In this document: one piece after another, positions 14,641 through 22,146 of the stretch
How positions within the stretch are numbered: position 1 is the first letter of the stretch
Layout of the letters: the number at the start of each line of letters is the position of its first letter
Source of the DNA: JAQGMO01 sp050954505
Lineage (GTDB): Bacteria > Pseudomonadota > Gammaproteobacteria > Burkholderiales > Burkholderiaceae_D
Assembly (NCBI GenBank): GCA_050954505.1
Contig: JBPBPY010000084.1
Coordinates: forward strand, 1 to 25,015
Length of the DNA: 25,015 nucleotides
Direction of reading: 5' to 3'
Position numbers and translations under genes: made by a program
Notes under the pieces: model-generated
Told to the model about the DNA's origin: nothing
Seen by the model: the letters and a program-made list of their open reading frames with translations, nothing else
The model's database searches: none

Positions 14641-14659
14641 GGCCGGTTTCATACCGGCC
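14641..14659 (+). terminator. weak terminator-like hairpin after the GGDEF-protein gene
   Basis: GGCCGGT (14641-14647) pairs with ACCGGCC (14653-14659) around TTCAT. Only a poor T-tract follows (TGCTTAATTT), so it may pause and not stop transcription. Confidence 0.4.
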
Positions 14660-14703
14660 TGCTTAATTTCAAGGCAGGCGGCCGGAGCCAGACGCTTTAC
14701 GGC

Positions 14704-14709
14704 TAAAAT
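14704..14709 (+). promoter_or_regulatory. candidate -10 box of dusB-fis
   Basis: TAAAAT followed by AGCGC, 31 bases before the dusB start; the -35 is weak. The same motif style precedes argC and, as TAGAATAGCGC, ruvB. Confidence 0.4.
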
Positions 14710-14740
14710 AGCGCTTTTCGTCTGCAACCTGTCCCGTCCC

Positions 14741-15757
14741 GTGAACATCGGCCCCTACCAGCTTCGCAACAATGTGTTTGTCGCTCCCATGGCCGGTGTG
14801 ACGGACCGGCCCTATCGCCAGTTGTGCAAGCAGCTTGGCGCCGGCTATGCCGTCTCCGAAATGGCAGCCTCCGACCCGCGCCTGTGGGCCAGTGAAAAAA
14901 CGTCGCGGCGCATCAACCACGACGGCGAGATGGAACCCCGTGCGGTGCAGATTGCCGGCGCCGACCCGGCCATGCTGGCCGAATGCGCCCGTTTCAATGT
15001 GGGCCGCGGCGCCCAGATCATCGACATCAACATGGGCTGCCCGGTCAAGAAAGTCTGCAACAGCTGGTGCGGCTCGGCCCTGCTGCAGGATGAAGCGCTG
15101 GTCGCGCGCATTCTCGATGCGGTGGTCGGCGCGGTCGAGGTGCCGGTGACACTGAAGTTTCGCACTGGCTGGGACCGTGCACACAAGAATGCCCTGGCGA
15201 TTGCCCGCATTGCCGAAAGCGCAGGCGTGGCCATGCTCACGCTGCACGGGCGCACGCGCACCGACGGCTACAGCGGTCATGCGGAATACGACACCATTGC
15301 CGCCGTCAAGGCTGCGGCACGCATTCCGGTGGTGGCCAACGGCGACATCGACACGCCGCAAAAGGCGCGTGCGGTGCTGGCGGCCACCGGTGCCGACGCC
15401 ATCATGATCGGCCGCGCCGCCCAGGGCAGGCCATGGATCTTTCGCGAAGTCGATCACTTCCTGCGCACCGGCGAGATACTGCCGCCGCCGCTGGTGGCCG
15501 AAGTGCGGCTGCTGCTGGCCGAGCACCTGCAGGCACATTATGCATTCTATGGCGACTATCTCGGCGTGCGCACGGCGCGCAAACACATCGGCTGGTATGT
15601 GCGGGAGCTGGCCGGCGGCGAAGCATTCCGGCAGCAGATGAACCGCATCGAATCCTGTGCCGAGCAGCTCGCCGCACTCGATGTTTTCCTTGATTTGCAG
15701 AACCAACATGGCGAGCGGTTACAATACCGGCTTTTTGAACCAGCGCTGGCCGCCTGA
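14741..15757 (+). CDS. dusB: tRNA dihydrouridine synthase B
   Basis: FMN- and NADPH-dependent reduction of uridine to dihydrouridine in the tRNA D-loop. GTG at 14741 gives 338 residues with the normal N-terminus 'IGPYQLRNNVFVAPMAGVTDRPYR'. The catalytic cysteine is C100 in 'DINMGCPVKKV', and FMN contacts are suggested by 'LKFRTGWD', 'LTLHGRTRTDGY', 'VVANGDIDT' and 'IGRAAQGRPW'. Two extra cysteines follow at 106 and 110 ('VCNSWCGSALLQ'), where other DusB proteins mostly have a non-Cys at the second. It lies 45 bases before fis, the classic dusB-fis operon. Confidence 0.96.
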   Translation: MNIGPYQLRNNVFVAPMAGVTDRPYRQLCKQLGAGYAVSEMAASDPRLWASEKTSRRINHDGEMEPRAVQIAGADPAMLAECARFNVGRGAQIIDINMGCPVKKVCNSWCGSALLQDEALVARILDAVVGAVEVPVTLKFRTGWDRAHKNALAIARIAESAGVAMLTLHGRTRTDGYSGHAEYDTIAAVKAAARIPVVANGDIDTPQKARAVLAATGADAIMIGRAAQGRPWIFREVDHFLRTGEILPPPLVAEVRLLLAEHLQAHYAFYGDYLGVRTARKHIGWYVRELAGGEAFRQQMNRIESCAEQLAALDVFLDLQNQHGERLQYRLFEPALAA

Positions 15758-15802
15758 TTCCCCCAGTCCAAAACAGCGTAACCATCCAGCGCAAAGCGAA
15801 AA

Positions 15803-16036
15803 ATGAGCAAAGAGAGCATCCAGGACGTCGTCAGGAAAAGCCTAGAAAAATACTTCCGGGACCTGGGCGAACAGCCACCGTCGAACGTCTATGAAATGGT
15901 GGTACTCACCGTTGAAAAACCGATCCTCGAAGCTGTCATGTCGCGCGCCGATGGCAACCAGTCGCACGCTGCCGAAATGCTCGGCATTAACCGCAACACC
16001 TTGCGCAAGAAATTGCAGCAGCATGGTCTGATCTGA
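15803..16036 (+). CDS. fis: DNA-binding protein Fis
   Basis: Small nucleoid protein that bends DNA and tunes rRNA, replication and recombination. It has 77 residues, the short beta-proteobacterial form (E. coli 98, with a longer N-terminal arm). The dimer helices are in residues 1-50, and the C-terminal helix-turn-helix 'NQSHAAEMLGINRNTLRKKL' (from about residue 52) is near identical to the NtrC/Fis HTH. It follows dusB and is probably expressed from the same promoter. purH starts 315 bases downstream. Confidence 0.95.
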   Translation: MSKESIQDVVRKSLEKYFRDLGEQPPSNVYEMVVLTVEKPILEAVMSRADGNQSHAAEMLGINRNTLRKKLQQHGLI

Positions 16037-16351
16037 AATATTTGCTGATCAAACACATGAAGTGGGATAACCTAAGCGGTCGTGGTCCGGTTTTGCGGCG
16101 TGGTCTGCCTTGCGAGCGGGTGTCCGCCTGGCGCCTGATGAACGCGAATGTGAATCCGATTTCGACTCCGGATTCGAATCCGGGCTGATGGGCTGCCCAG
16201 GCAAGGCAAGGCGGACCAAAGCGCATGGAAAAACGTAGACCCAGGCGCAGAGCCACGCGTCCTACCGGCGCAAACGCTTTTCAACACACTCCAATGCACT
16301 GCGGTGCACTCCACATCCTTTAGATTATCAATCACTCCGGCTGGCGCCATC
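16037..16351. other. fis-purH intergenic region
   Basis: No gene is seen. It includes a 16-base palindrome (16168-16183), a small hairpin (TGCAC-TGCG-GTGCA, 16295-16308) and a weak -10-like TAGATT (16321-16326) 25 bases before the purH ATG. I see no good terminator for fis. Confidence 0.5.
16168..16183. repeat. 16-bp perfect palindrome
   Basis: CCGGATTCGAATCCGG reads the same on both strands. The preceding 'GAATCCGATTTCGACT' is an imperfect copy of the same elements, so the region 16152-16184 is internally repetitive. Confidence 0.7.
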
Positions 16352-17914
16352 ATGATCAAACAAGCTCTCATCTCCGTCTCCGATAAAACCGGCATCCTCG
16401 AGTTCGCCAACGCCCTGGCGGCCAATGGCGTCAAGATCCTTTCCACTGGCGGCACCGCCAAGCTGCTGCGCGAAAACGGCCTGGCAGTGACCGAAGTAGG
16501 CGACTACACCGGTTTCCCGGAAATGCTCGACGGCCGCGTCAAGACCCTGCATCCCAAGGTTCATGGCGGCATCCTTGCGCGGCGCGACTTTCCCGAACAT
16601 GTGGCGGCGCTGGCCGAGCACGGCATTCCCACCATCGACATGGTGGTGGTGAACCTGTATCCGTTTGCCAGCACCGTGGCACGCCAGCATTGCACCCTCG
16701 AAGAAGCGATCGAGAACATCGATATCGGCGGCCCGGCCATGCTGCGTTCTTCGGCCAAGAACCACAAGGATGTCATCGTGCTGTGCGACCCGAGCGACTA
16801 TGCGCCGGTGCTGGCCGAGCTGCAGAGCAATGGCGAAGTAGCCTATGAAACCAAGTTTGCGCTGGCCAAGAAAGTCTTCGCCCATACCGCCCAGTACGAT
16901 GGGTCGATCACCAACTACTTCACCTCGCTTGGCCAGGACAAGGCCCATGCGACCCGCAATGCCTATCCTGACCGCCTGAACCTGCATTACGAAAAAGTGC
17001 AGGAAATGCGCTATGGCGAAAACCCGCACCAGTCGGCCGCCTTCTACCGTGACGTCGCCGTGCCCGATGGGGCGCTGGCCAATTATGTCCAGCTGCAAGG
17101 CAAGGAACTGTCGTACAACAATATCGCCGATGCCGATGCGGCCTGGGAATGTGTCAAGACCTTCGACGAAAACGCCTGCGTGATCATCAAGCATGCCAAT
17201 CCGTGCGGCGTGGCCATCGGCATCAGCGCGCTGGAAGCCTACAGCAAGGCGCTGCAGACCGACCCGACCTCGGCATTTGGCGGCATCATCGCCTTCAATT
17301 GCGAAGTCGACGCCAACGCTGCGGCGGCGGTGGCGCTGCAGTTTGTCGAAGTCGTCATTGCGCCGTCCTTCACCGACGGCGCCCGGAAGGCGTTTGCCGC
17401 CAAGCAGAATGTCCGGCTGCTGGAAATCCCGTTTGGCCGCGCCTCCAACCCGAGCGACTTCAAGCGTGTCGGCGGCGGCTTGCTGGTGCAGTCGGCCGAT
17501 ACCCGCAACGTGCTGCTGCATGAAGTCAAGGTGGTCAGCAAGAAGATGCCGACGCCGCAGCAGCTGCAGGATCTGATGTTTGCCTGGCGCGTGGCCAAAT
17601 TCGTCAAGTCCAATGCCATCGTCTTCTGCGGCAATGGCATGACGCTCGGTGTGGGCGCCGGCCAGATGAGCCGGGTCGATTCAGCCCGCATTGCCTCGAT
17701 CAAGGCCCAGCATGCCAACCTGTCGCTGGTTGGCTCGGCGGTCGCCTCGGATGCCTTTTTCCCGTTCCGCGACGGTCTCGACGTGGTGGTGGAAGCCGGC
17801 GCCATGGCCGTCATCCAGCCGGGCGGCTCGATGCGCGACCAGGAAGTCATCGATGCGGCCGATGAACACGGCATCGTCATGATGCTCACCGGTGTGCGCC
17901 ATTTCCGCCACTGA
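16352..17914 (+). CDS. purH: bifunctional AICAR transformylase / IMP cyclohydrolase
   Basis: Last two steps of de novo purine synthesis: formyl transfer from 10-formyl-THF to AICAR, then ring closure to IMP. It has 520 residues (E. coli 529). The N-terminal cyclohydrolase domain (about 1-200) has 'SVSDKTGI', 'LSTGGTAKLL' and 'DGRVKTLHPKVHGG' (60-73, with K64 and H67). The transformylase domain has the catalytic Lys-His pair K280-H281 in 'IIKHANPCGVA', 'SAFGGIIAFN' and the C-terminal 'GMTLGVGAGQMSRVDS'. ATG 16352 is chosen because family similarity begins at 'MIKQALISVSDK'. ruvC starts 18 bases downstream. Confidence 0.98.
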   Translation: MIKQALISVSDKTGILEFANALAANGVKILSTGGTAKLLRENGLAVTEVGDYTGFPEMLDGRVKTLHPKVHGGILARRDFPEHVAALAEHGIPTIDMVVVNLYPFASTVARQHCTLEEAIENIDIGGPAMLRSSAKNHKDVIVLCDPSDYAPVLAELQSNGEVAYETKFALAKKVFAHTAQYDGSITNYFTSLGQDKAHATRNAYPDRLNLHYEKVQEMRYGENPHQSAAFYRDVAVPDGALANYVQLQGKELSYNNIADADAAWECVKTFDENACVIIKHANPCGVAIGISALEAYSKALQTDPTSAFGGIIAFNCEVDANAAAAVALQFVEVVIAPSFTDGARKAFAAKQNVRLLEIPFGRASNPSDFKRVGGGLLVQSADTRNVLLHEVKVVSKKMPTPQQLQDLMFAWRVAKFVKSNAIVFCGNGMTLGVGAGQMSRVDSARIASIKAQHANLSLVGSAVASDAFFPFRDGLDVVVEAGAMAVIQPGGSMRDQEVIDAADEHGIVMMLTGVRHFRH

Positions 17915-17932
17915 TCCGGCGCTGCCGCGCTC

Positions 17933-18475
17933 ATGATCATCCTGGGGATCGACCCCGGCTTGCGCACCACCGGTTTCGGTGTCATCCGCAAGCAGGGCAA
18001 CAAACTCGGCTACATCGCTTCGGGCACCATCAAGACGCCCGACGGCGATTTGCCGCTGCGCCTGAAAACCATCCTCGCCGGCGTCATTGAAGTGGCGCGC
18101 ACCTATGGCCCGGACTGCGCCGCCATCGAAAAGGTGTTCGTCAACGTCAATCCGCAATCGACACTGTTGCTTGGACAGGCGCGCGGTGCGGCCATCTGCG
18201 GCCTGGTGTCGGCCGATCTGGCGGTGGCGGAATATACCGCGCTGCAAGTCAAGCAGGCGGTGGTGGGGCAGGGCAAGGCGCAGAAGCAGCAGGTCCAGGA
18301 CATGGTGCAACGCCTGCTGTGCCTGGAAGGCTTGCCTGGCACCGATGCGGCCGACGCGCTTGGCGTGGCGATCTGCCATGCCCACAGCAGCGATGTGCTA
18401 GGTGCGCTTGGCGCGCTGGCGCCGGGGCTGGTGAAAAAGGGCATGCGCGTGCGCGCCGGGCGTTTGATCGGTTGA
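17933..18475 (+). CDS. ruvC: Holliday junction resolvase RuvC
   Basis: Endonuclease that resolves four-way junctions made during recombination, acting with RuvAB. It has 180 residues. The four acidic catalytic residues are D7 ('ILGIDPGLRTTG'), E66 ('AIEKVFVN'), D138 and D141 ('GTDAADALGVAICH'). It lies 18 bases after purH. ruvA-ruvB resume on the same strand only at 19167, separated by a convergent gene. Confidence 0.97.
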   Translation: MIILGIDPGLRTTGFGVIRKQGNKLGYIASGTIKTPDGDLPLRLKTILAGVIEVARTYGPDCAAIEKVFVNVNPQSTLLLGQARGAAICGLVSADLAVAEYTALQVKQAVVGQGKAQKQQVQDMVQRLLCLEGLPGTDAADALGVAICHAHSSDVLGALGALAPGLVKKGMRVRAGRLIG

Positions 18476-18601
18476 CCGCCCGCGCGGTGCAGGCGCTGCC
18501 ATGTCAGTGCATTGCCGCGGCGGGCTGCGATGCCGTGGCGACTGCCGATTCAGTCGTCTTACCGTATTTTCCTCCAGTACAATTTCCGCCGCCCTGATCC
18601 C

Positions 18602-19105
18602 TCAAAGGTGCTGTTCGGCACGCCGTGCCGCCACTTCGAACACATTGTGGAAATAAGCGTCGCGTCCATGCAGGCGCGCCCACATGCTTGCGCCAATATA
18701 GGCGAACGGGAACAGCGGCCCCCAGGCCGCGGCCTGGCGCACATGTTCGAGCTCATGGCTGAGGATGCGTTTTGACAGTCCGCTGCGTTCCTCGAACACC
18801 ACATGGCCGATTGCCATGGCGATCATGGCGCCAAACGGATGATGGGCCAGCATGTGGTCGGCCCAGGGGCCGCTGACCAGCAGCGCTGGCGTTGGCCCGT
18901 CGACCAGGCGGATGCGGCCATGCCAGCACACCACCGGCAAGGCCAGCAGCAGGCCCATCAGTGTCAGCGGCGCAGCCCACAATACGCCAAGCGTGGCCGC
19001 CAAGGCCGGCAGCACGCGCGGCAGCATGCGGCGCAGCCAGCCGGGACGGCTGCTGCCATAGGGTGGAAAGGTGGAATGGAATGAACGTGGCGGGCGGAAT
19101 CTCAT
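18602..19105 (-). CDS. HExxH-containing membrane protein of unknown function
   Basis: A 167-residue protein with one hydrophobic segment at about 32-60 and a soluble C-terminal part. It contains H117-E-L-E-H121 in 'RILSHELEHVRQAAAWGPLF', the form seen in gluzincin-like metalloproteins, and E157 in 'FHNVFEVAARRAE' could be a third zinc ligand. I recall similar 'HELxHVRQxxxWGP' proteins as uncharacterised families in many bacteria. AGGA lies 9 bases before ATG 19105. It is antisense to, and sits between, ruvC and ruvA, converging with ruvC and diverging from ruvA. Proteolytic activity is inference. Confidence 0.8.
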   Translation of the reverse strand: MRFRPPRSFHSTFPPYGSSRPGWLRRMLPRVLPALAATLGVLWAAPLTLMGLLLALPVVCWHGRIRLVDGPTPALLVSGPWADHMLAHHPFGAMIAMAIGHVVFEERSGLSKRILSHELEHVRQAAAWGPLFPFAYIGASMWARLHGRDAYFHNVFEVAARRAEQHL

Positions 19106-19130
19106 GTGCGTTTTTCCTGTCTTTGTCCTG

Positions 19131-19136
19131 TATGAT
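19131..19136 (+). promoter_or_regulatory. candidate -10 box of ruvA-ruvB
   Basis: TATGAT, 30 bases before the ruvA ATG, within the gap to the divergent HExxH gene. The -35 is not recognisable. Confidence 0.35.
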
Positions 19137-19166
19137 TCTCGGCAAGTTCAACCTCACGAAGCCACC

Positions 19167-19745
19167 ATGATAGGCCGACTTTCCGGAATCCTGCTTGAGA
19201 AAAATCCACCACAACTTTTGATCGACTGCCACGGCGTCGGTTACGAAGTCAGCGTGCCCATGAGTACCTTCTACAATCTCCCCGGCCTGGCGGAAAAGGT
19301 CGTCCTGCTGACGCACTTCGTGGTGCGCGAAGATGCGCAGTTATTGTACGGCTTTGGCAGTGCGGAAGAACTGGCCGTCTTTCGCCAGTTGATCAAGATC
19401 AGCGGCGTGGGTCCGCGCATGGCGCTGGCCATCCTCTCGGGCATGTCGGTGCCTGATCTGGCGCAAGCCATCACGCTGCAGGAAGCCGGCCGGCTCACAC
19501 GCATTCCCGGCATCGGCAAGAAAACCGCCGAACGCCTGCTGCTGGAATTGAAGGGAAAGCTGGGCGCCGATCTGGGCAACGGCGCCGGCATCCAGCACAA
19601 CGATGCCAGCTCCGACATTCTCAACGCCCTGGTGGCGCTGGGGTATTCCGACAAGGAAGCGGTGCTGGCGATGAAGCAGGTGCCAGCCGGCAGCGGTGTT
19701 TCCGACGGTATCAAGCTGGCCTTGAAGGCGCTGTCCAAAGCGTAG
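19167..19745 (+). CDS. ruvA: Holliday junction branch migration protein RuvA
   Basis: Tetrameric junction-binding subunit of the RuvAB branch migration motor. It has 192 residues. ATG 19167 gives the invariant start 'MIGRLSGILLEK'. Domain I (OB fold) spans about 1-62. The helix-hairpin-helix motifs are 'LIKISGVGPRMALAIL' and 'LTRIPGIGKKTAERLLLELK'. Domain III, which contacts RuvB, is at about 148-192 ('DILNALVALGYSDKEA'). A longer in-frame start at 19071 would overlap the divergent gene and is not family-like. Confidence 0.97.
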   Translation: MIGRLSGILLEKNPPQLLIDCHGVGYEVSVPMSTFYNLPGLAEKVVLLTHFVVREDAQLLYGFGSAEELAVFRQLIKISGVGPRMALAILSGMSVPDLAQAITLQEAGRLTRIPGIGKKTAERLLLELKGKLGADLGNGAGIQHNDASSDILNALVALGYSDKEAVLAMKQVPAGSGVSDGIKLALKALSKA

Positions 19746-19888
19746 ATCGTGGCCAAGGCAGGCATCTTTTCGCTTTTGCCGGCAGGACCTGGGCGCCACT
19801 CCCCCGGCGCGCTGTTCATCTCGCTGCATGGCTGCAACAGGCGCTTGCATGCCCGGTGTTCCGCCCCTTCTACCCGATGGTTCCCGCG

Positions 19889-19915
19889 TTGATACACGGG
19901 CCTGCGCGGTAGAAT
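19889..19915 (+). promoter_or_regulatory. candidate ruvB promoter
   Basis: TTGATA (19889-19894), a short 15-base spacer and TAGAAT (19910-19915). The -10 is only 6 bases before the ruvB ATG, so the transcript could begin at or next to the start codon. Confidence 0.35.
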
Positions 19916-19921
19916 AGCGCC

Positions 19922-20980
19922 ATGAGCATCCAGACCGACAATTTCAGCGAACAGCGCATGATCGACCCGGCGCCAGCCTCTCCGAACGAAGAAGCCATCG
20001 AGCGGGCGCTGCGGCCCAAACAGCTCGACGAATACGTTGGCCAGGAAAAAATCCGCGACCAGCTGCAGATATTCATCACCGCTGCGCGCAACCGCCAGGA
20101 AGCGCTCGATCACACCTTGCTGTTTGGCCCGCCGGGGCTGGGCAAAACGACGCTGGCGCACATCATCGCGCGTGAAATGGGCGTGAACCTGCGCCAGACT
20201 TCCGGCCCGGTGCTCGAACGCGCCGGCGACCTGGCCGCATTGCTGACCAACCTGGAGGCCAACGATGTACTGTTCATCGATGAAATCCACCGGCTTTCAC
20301 CGGTAGTGGAAGAAATCCTTTATCCGGCGCTGGAAGACTACCAGATCGACATCATGATCGGCGAAGGTCCGGCGGCGCGCTCGGTGCGCCTGGACCTGCA
20401 GCCCTTCACCCTGGTCGGCGCCACCACGCGTGCCGGCATGCTGACCAATCCCTTGCGCGACCGCTTCGGCATTGTCGCGCGGCTGGAATTCTATACACCG
20501 GCGCAGCTGGCCAAAATCGTCACCCGCAGCGCCGGCCTGCTCAATGCGCCCATCGTCGACGACGGCGCCTTTGAAATCGCCAAGCGCAGCCGCGGCACGC
20601 CGCGCATTGCCAACCGGCTGCTGCGCCGCGTGCGCGACTTTGCCGAAGTCAAATCGAACGGCCAGATCACCAAGGCCATCGCCGACGCTGCCTTGGTCAT
20701 GCTCGATGTCGACGCCGCCGGTTTCGACCTGATGGACCGCAAGCTGCTCGAAGCGGTGCTGTTCAAGTTCGGGGGCGGGCCGGTAGGGCTGGACAACCTG
20801 GCCGCAGCCATCGGTGAAGAGCGCGACACGATTGAAGATGTGCTGGAACCCTACCTGATCCAGCAAGGCTTCCTGCAACGCACCCCGCGCGGGCGCATCG
20901 CCACCCAGGCTGCCTATGCCCACTTTGGCGTGACGGCTCCACGCACCGGGCCGAATGGCGATCTGTGGGATGCGCTGTAA
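19922..20980 (+). CDS. ruvB: Holliday junction branch migration ATPase RuvB
   Basis: Hexameric AAA+ motor that drives branch migration with RuvA. It has 352 residues. Walker A is 'GPPGLGKTTL' (69-78), Walker B 'DVLFIDEIHRL' with D120-E121. Sensor and arginine finger regions are in 'TLVGATTRAGMLTNPLRDRFG'. The C-terminal winged helix has 'EPYLIQQGFLQRTPRGR'. It is 176 bases after ruvA with no ribosome site before the ATG. Confidence 0.98.
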   Translation: MSIQTDNFSEQRMIDPAPASPNEEAIERALRPKQLDEYVGQEKIRDQLQIFITAARNRQEALDHTLLFGPPGLGKTTLAHIIAREMGVNLRQTSGPVLERAGDLAALLTNLEANDVLFIDEIHRLSPVVEEILYPALEDYQIDIMIGEGPAARSVRLDLQPFTLVGATTRAGMLTNPLRDRFGIVARLEFYTPAQLAKIVTRSAGLLNAPIVDDGAFEIAKRSRGTPRIANRLLRRVRDFAEVKSNGQITKAIADAALVMLDVDAAGFDLMDRKLLEAVLFKFGGGPVGLDNLAAAIGEERDTIEDVLEPYLIQQGFLQRTPRGRIATQAAYAHFGVTAPRTGPNGDLWDAL

Positions 20981-21018
20981 ACTGATTTCTGCCAGATATG
21001 GCAGCGCGGGACCTCTTG

Positions 21019-21032
21019 CGCAAACCTTTGCG
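21019..21032. promoter_or_regulatory. inverted repeat upstream of the FAH-family gene
   Basis: CGCAAA-CC-TTTGCG, a perfect 6-bp inverted repeat 38 bases after ruvB. No T-run follows, so an operator is more likely than a terminator; no regulator is known. Confidence 0.25.
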
Positions 21033-21180
21033 TTACGGAAATATATCTTGGTGAAATCAATTTGATCGATGCCACGTACTGCGCATCCGGCCAAGCAAAT
21101 TTGCCACGCACCGCTTGTGCAAATATTTTGTCTCGCAGACAATACCCTATTCCTATTTCCGTGCACCCAACGCCCATCCC

Positions 21181-22020
21181 ATGCTCATGTCTGCATCAGC
21201 CAACCGGTTTGCGCACCAATTGCTGGACTTGCGCGCCAGTTCCGGCCGTATTGCGCCATTGTCCGCCAGTGCCGGCATCTCGGTGGAAGACGCCTATGAC
21301 ATCGCAAAGAACATCCTCGACATTCGCACTGCCGAAGGAGACCGGATGGTGGGGCGCAAGATCGGCTATACCGAGCGGCATCACTGGCCGAACCAGCCCA
21401 GCGGCGCACCGGTGGTGCCGATCTGGGCGCCCATGTACGAGAGCACCGTGCGTTACGCTGTCGATAACCACGGCATCCAGAGCCTGCAGGGCGCGCAGCA
21501 GCCGCGCATTGAACCCGAGATCGTGTTCTGCCTGGGCAGCGCACCTGGTCCGGATGACACCATCGACACAATTGCCGAAAACATCGAATGGATGGCGCAC
21601 GGCTTTGAAATCATCGTCAGTCCATTCCCGAACTGGAAGTTTGCCGCTGCCGATGCCATTGCTGCCTTCGGCATGCACGGCACGCTGATCATCGGCGAAC
21701 CGAAGATGCTTTCCAGCGCTTCACGGCGCAACCTTTCAGCCGTGCTGGCCACGGCAAGCATTTCCATGTCGTGTGGACGCAAGGGCGGCTTCAGCCTGCG
21801 CGGCGCCGGCTTCGGCAGCGATGTGCTGGAAAGCCCTGTTCACGCGCTCTGGCACTTGCACCAGACGCTGCAAGCCCAGCCGCAGTTCGCCCCCCTGGCT
21901 GCCGGCGAAATCATCACCACAGGCACCTGGACCGAAGCGTTTACGGTCGAGCCAGGGCAAACCTGGAGCACGGCGTTTTCCGGCGTGCCCATTCCGGGGC
22001 TGACCGTATCGTTCGTCTAG
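21181..22020 (+). CDS. FAH-superfamily 2-keto-4-pentenoate hydratase/decarboxylase-like
   Basis: 279 residues from ATG 21181 (a second ATG at 21187 is equally possible; neither has a clear ribosome site). It belongs to the MhpD/DmpE/DmpH group acting on 2-keto-enoates in meta-cleavage pathways. Family blocks are 'GRKIGYTERHHW', 'APMYESTVRY', 'QQPRIEPEIVFCLG' with the metal-binding E-x-E in 'RIEPEIVF', 'EWMAHGFEIIVSPF' and the C-terminal 'IITTGTWTEAFTVEPG'. No other aromatic catabolism gene is nearby, so its substrate is open. It converges with valS. Confidence 0.85.
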   Translation: MLMSASANRFAHQLLDLRASSGRIAPLSASAGISVEDAYDIAKNILDIRTAEGDRMVGRKIGYTERHHWPNQPSGAPVVPIWAPMYESTVRYAVDNHGIQSLQGAQQPRIEPEIVFCLGSAPGPDDTIDTIAENIEWMAHGFEIIVSPFPNWKFAAADAIAAFGMHGTLIIGEPKMLSSASRRNLSAVLATASISMSCGRKGGFSLRGAGFGSDVLESPVHALWHLHQTLQAQPQFAPLAAGEIITTGTWTEAFTVEPGQTWSTAFSGVPIPGLTVSFV

Positions 22021-22069
22021 GGATATGTTTTTCTGATGCGTGGATCCGGCAGCACGGCATCCTGAAACA

Positions 22070-22093
22070 GGACCTGAGGTGCAGGTCCGTTTT
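22070..22093 (+). terminator. terminator-like hairpin after the FAH-family gene
   Basis: GGACCTG (22070-22076) pairs with CAGGTCC (22082-22088) around AGGTG, followed by GTTTTC. The stem is perfect but the T-tract is short. Confidence 0.5.
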
Positions 22094-22146
22094 CAAGCCG
22101 GCGCCCATGGTCAGCGATCGACGTCATCGCCAACCCTGGGCAAACC

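Noticed and set aside
13615..14748. A 377-codon minus-strand frame
   Set aside because: Antisense to the GAF/GGDEF gene, which has a good ribosome site and family motifs.
16168..16184. A possible tRNA T-arm (GATTCGAATCC)
   Set aside because: The stem and loop lengths do not fit, and no acceptor, D or anticodon arms are nearby.
16328..17521. A 397-codon minus-strand frame
   Set aside because: Antisense shadow of purH, which is fully supported.
19271..20290. A 339-codon minus-strand frame over ruvA and ruvB
   Set aside because: Shadow of two well-supported genes; no recognisable motifs.
21019..21032. Inverted repeat after ruvB considered as a terminator
   Set aside because: Only six base pairs and no T-tract on either strand; listed as a possible operator.
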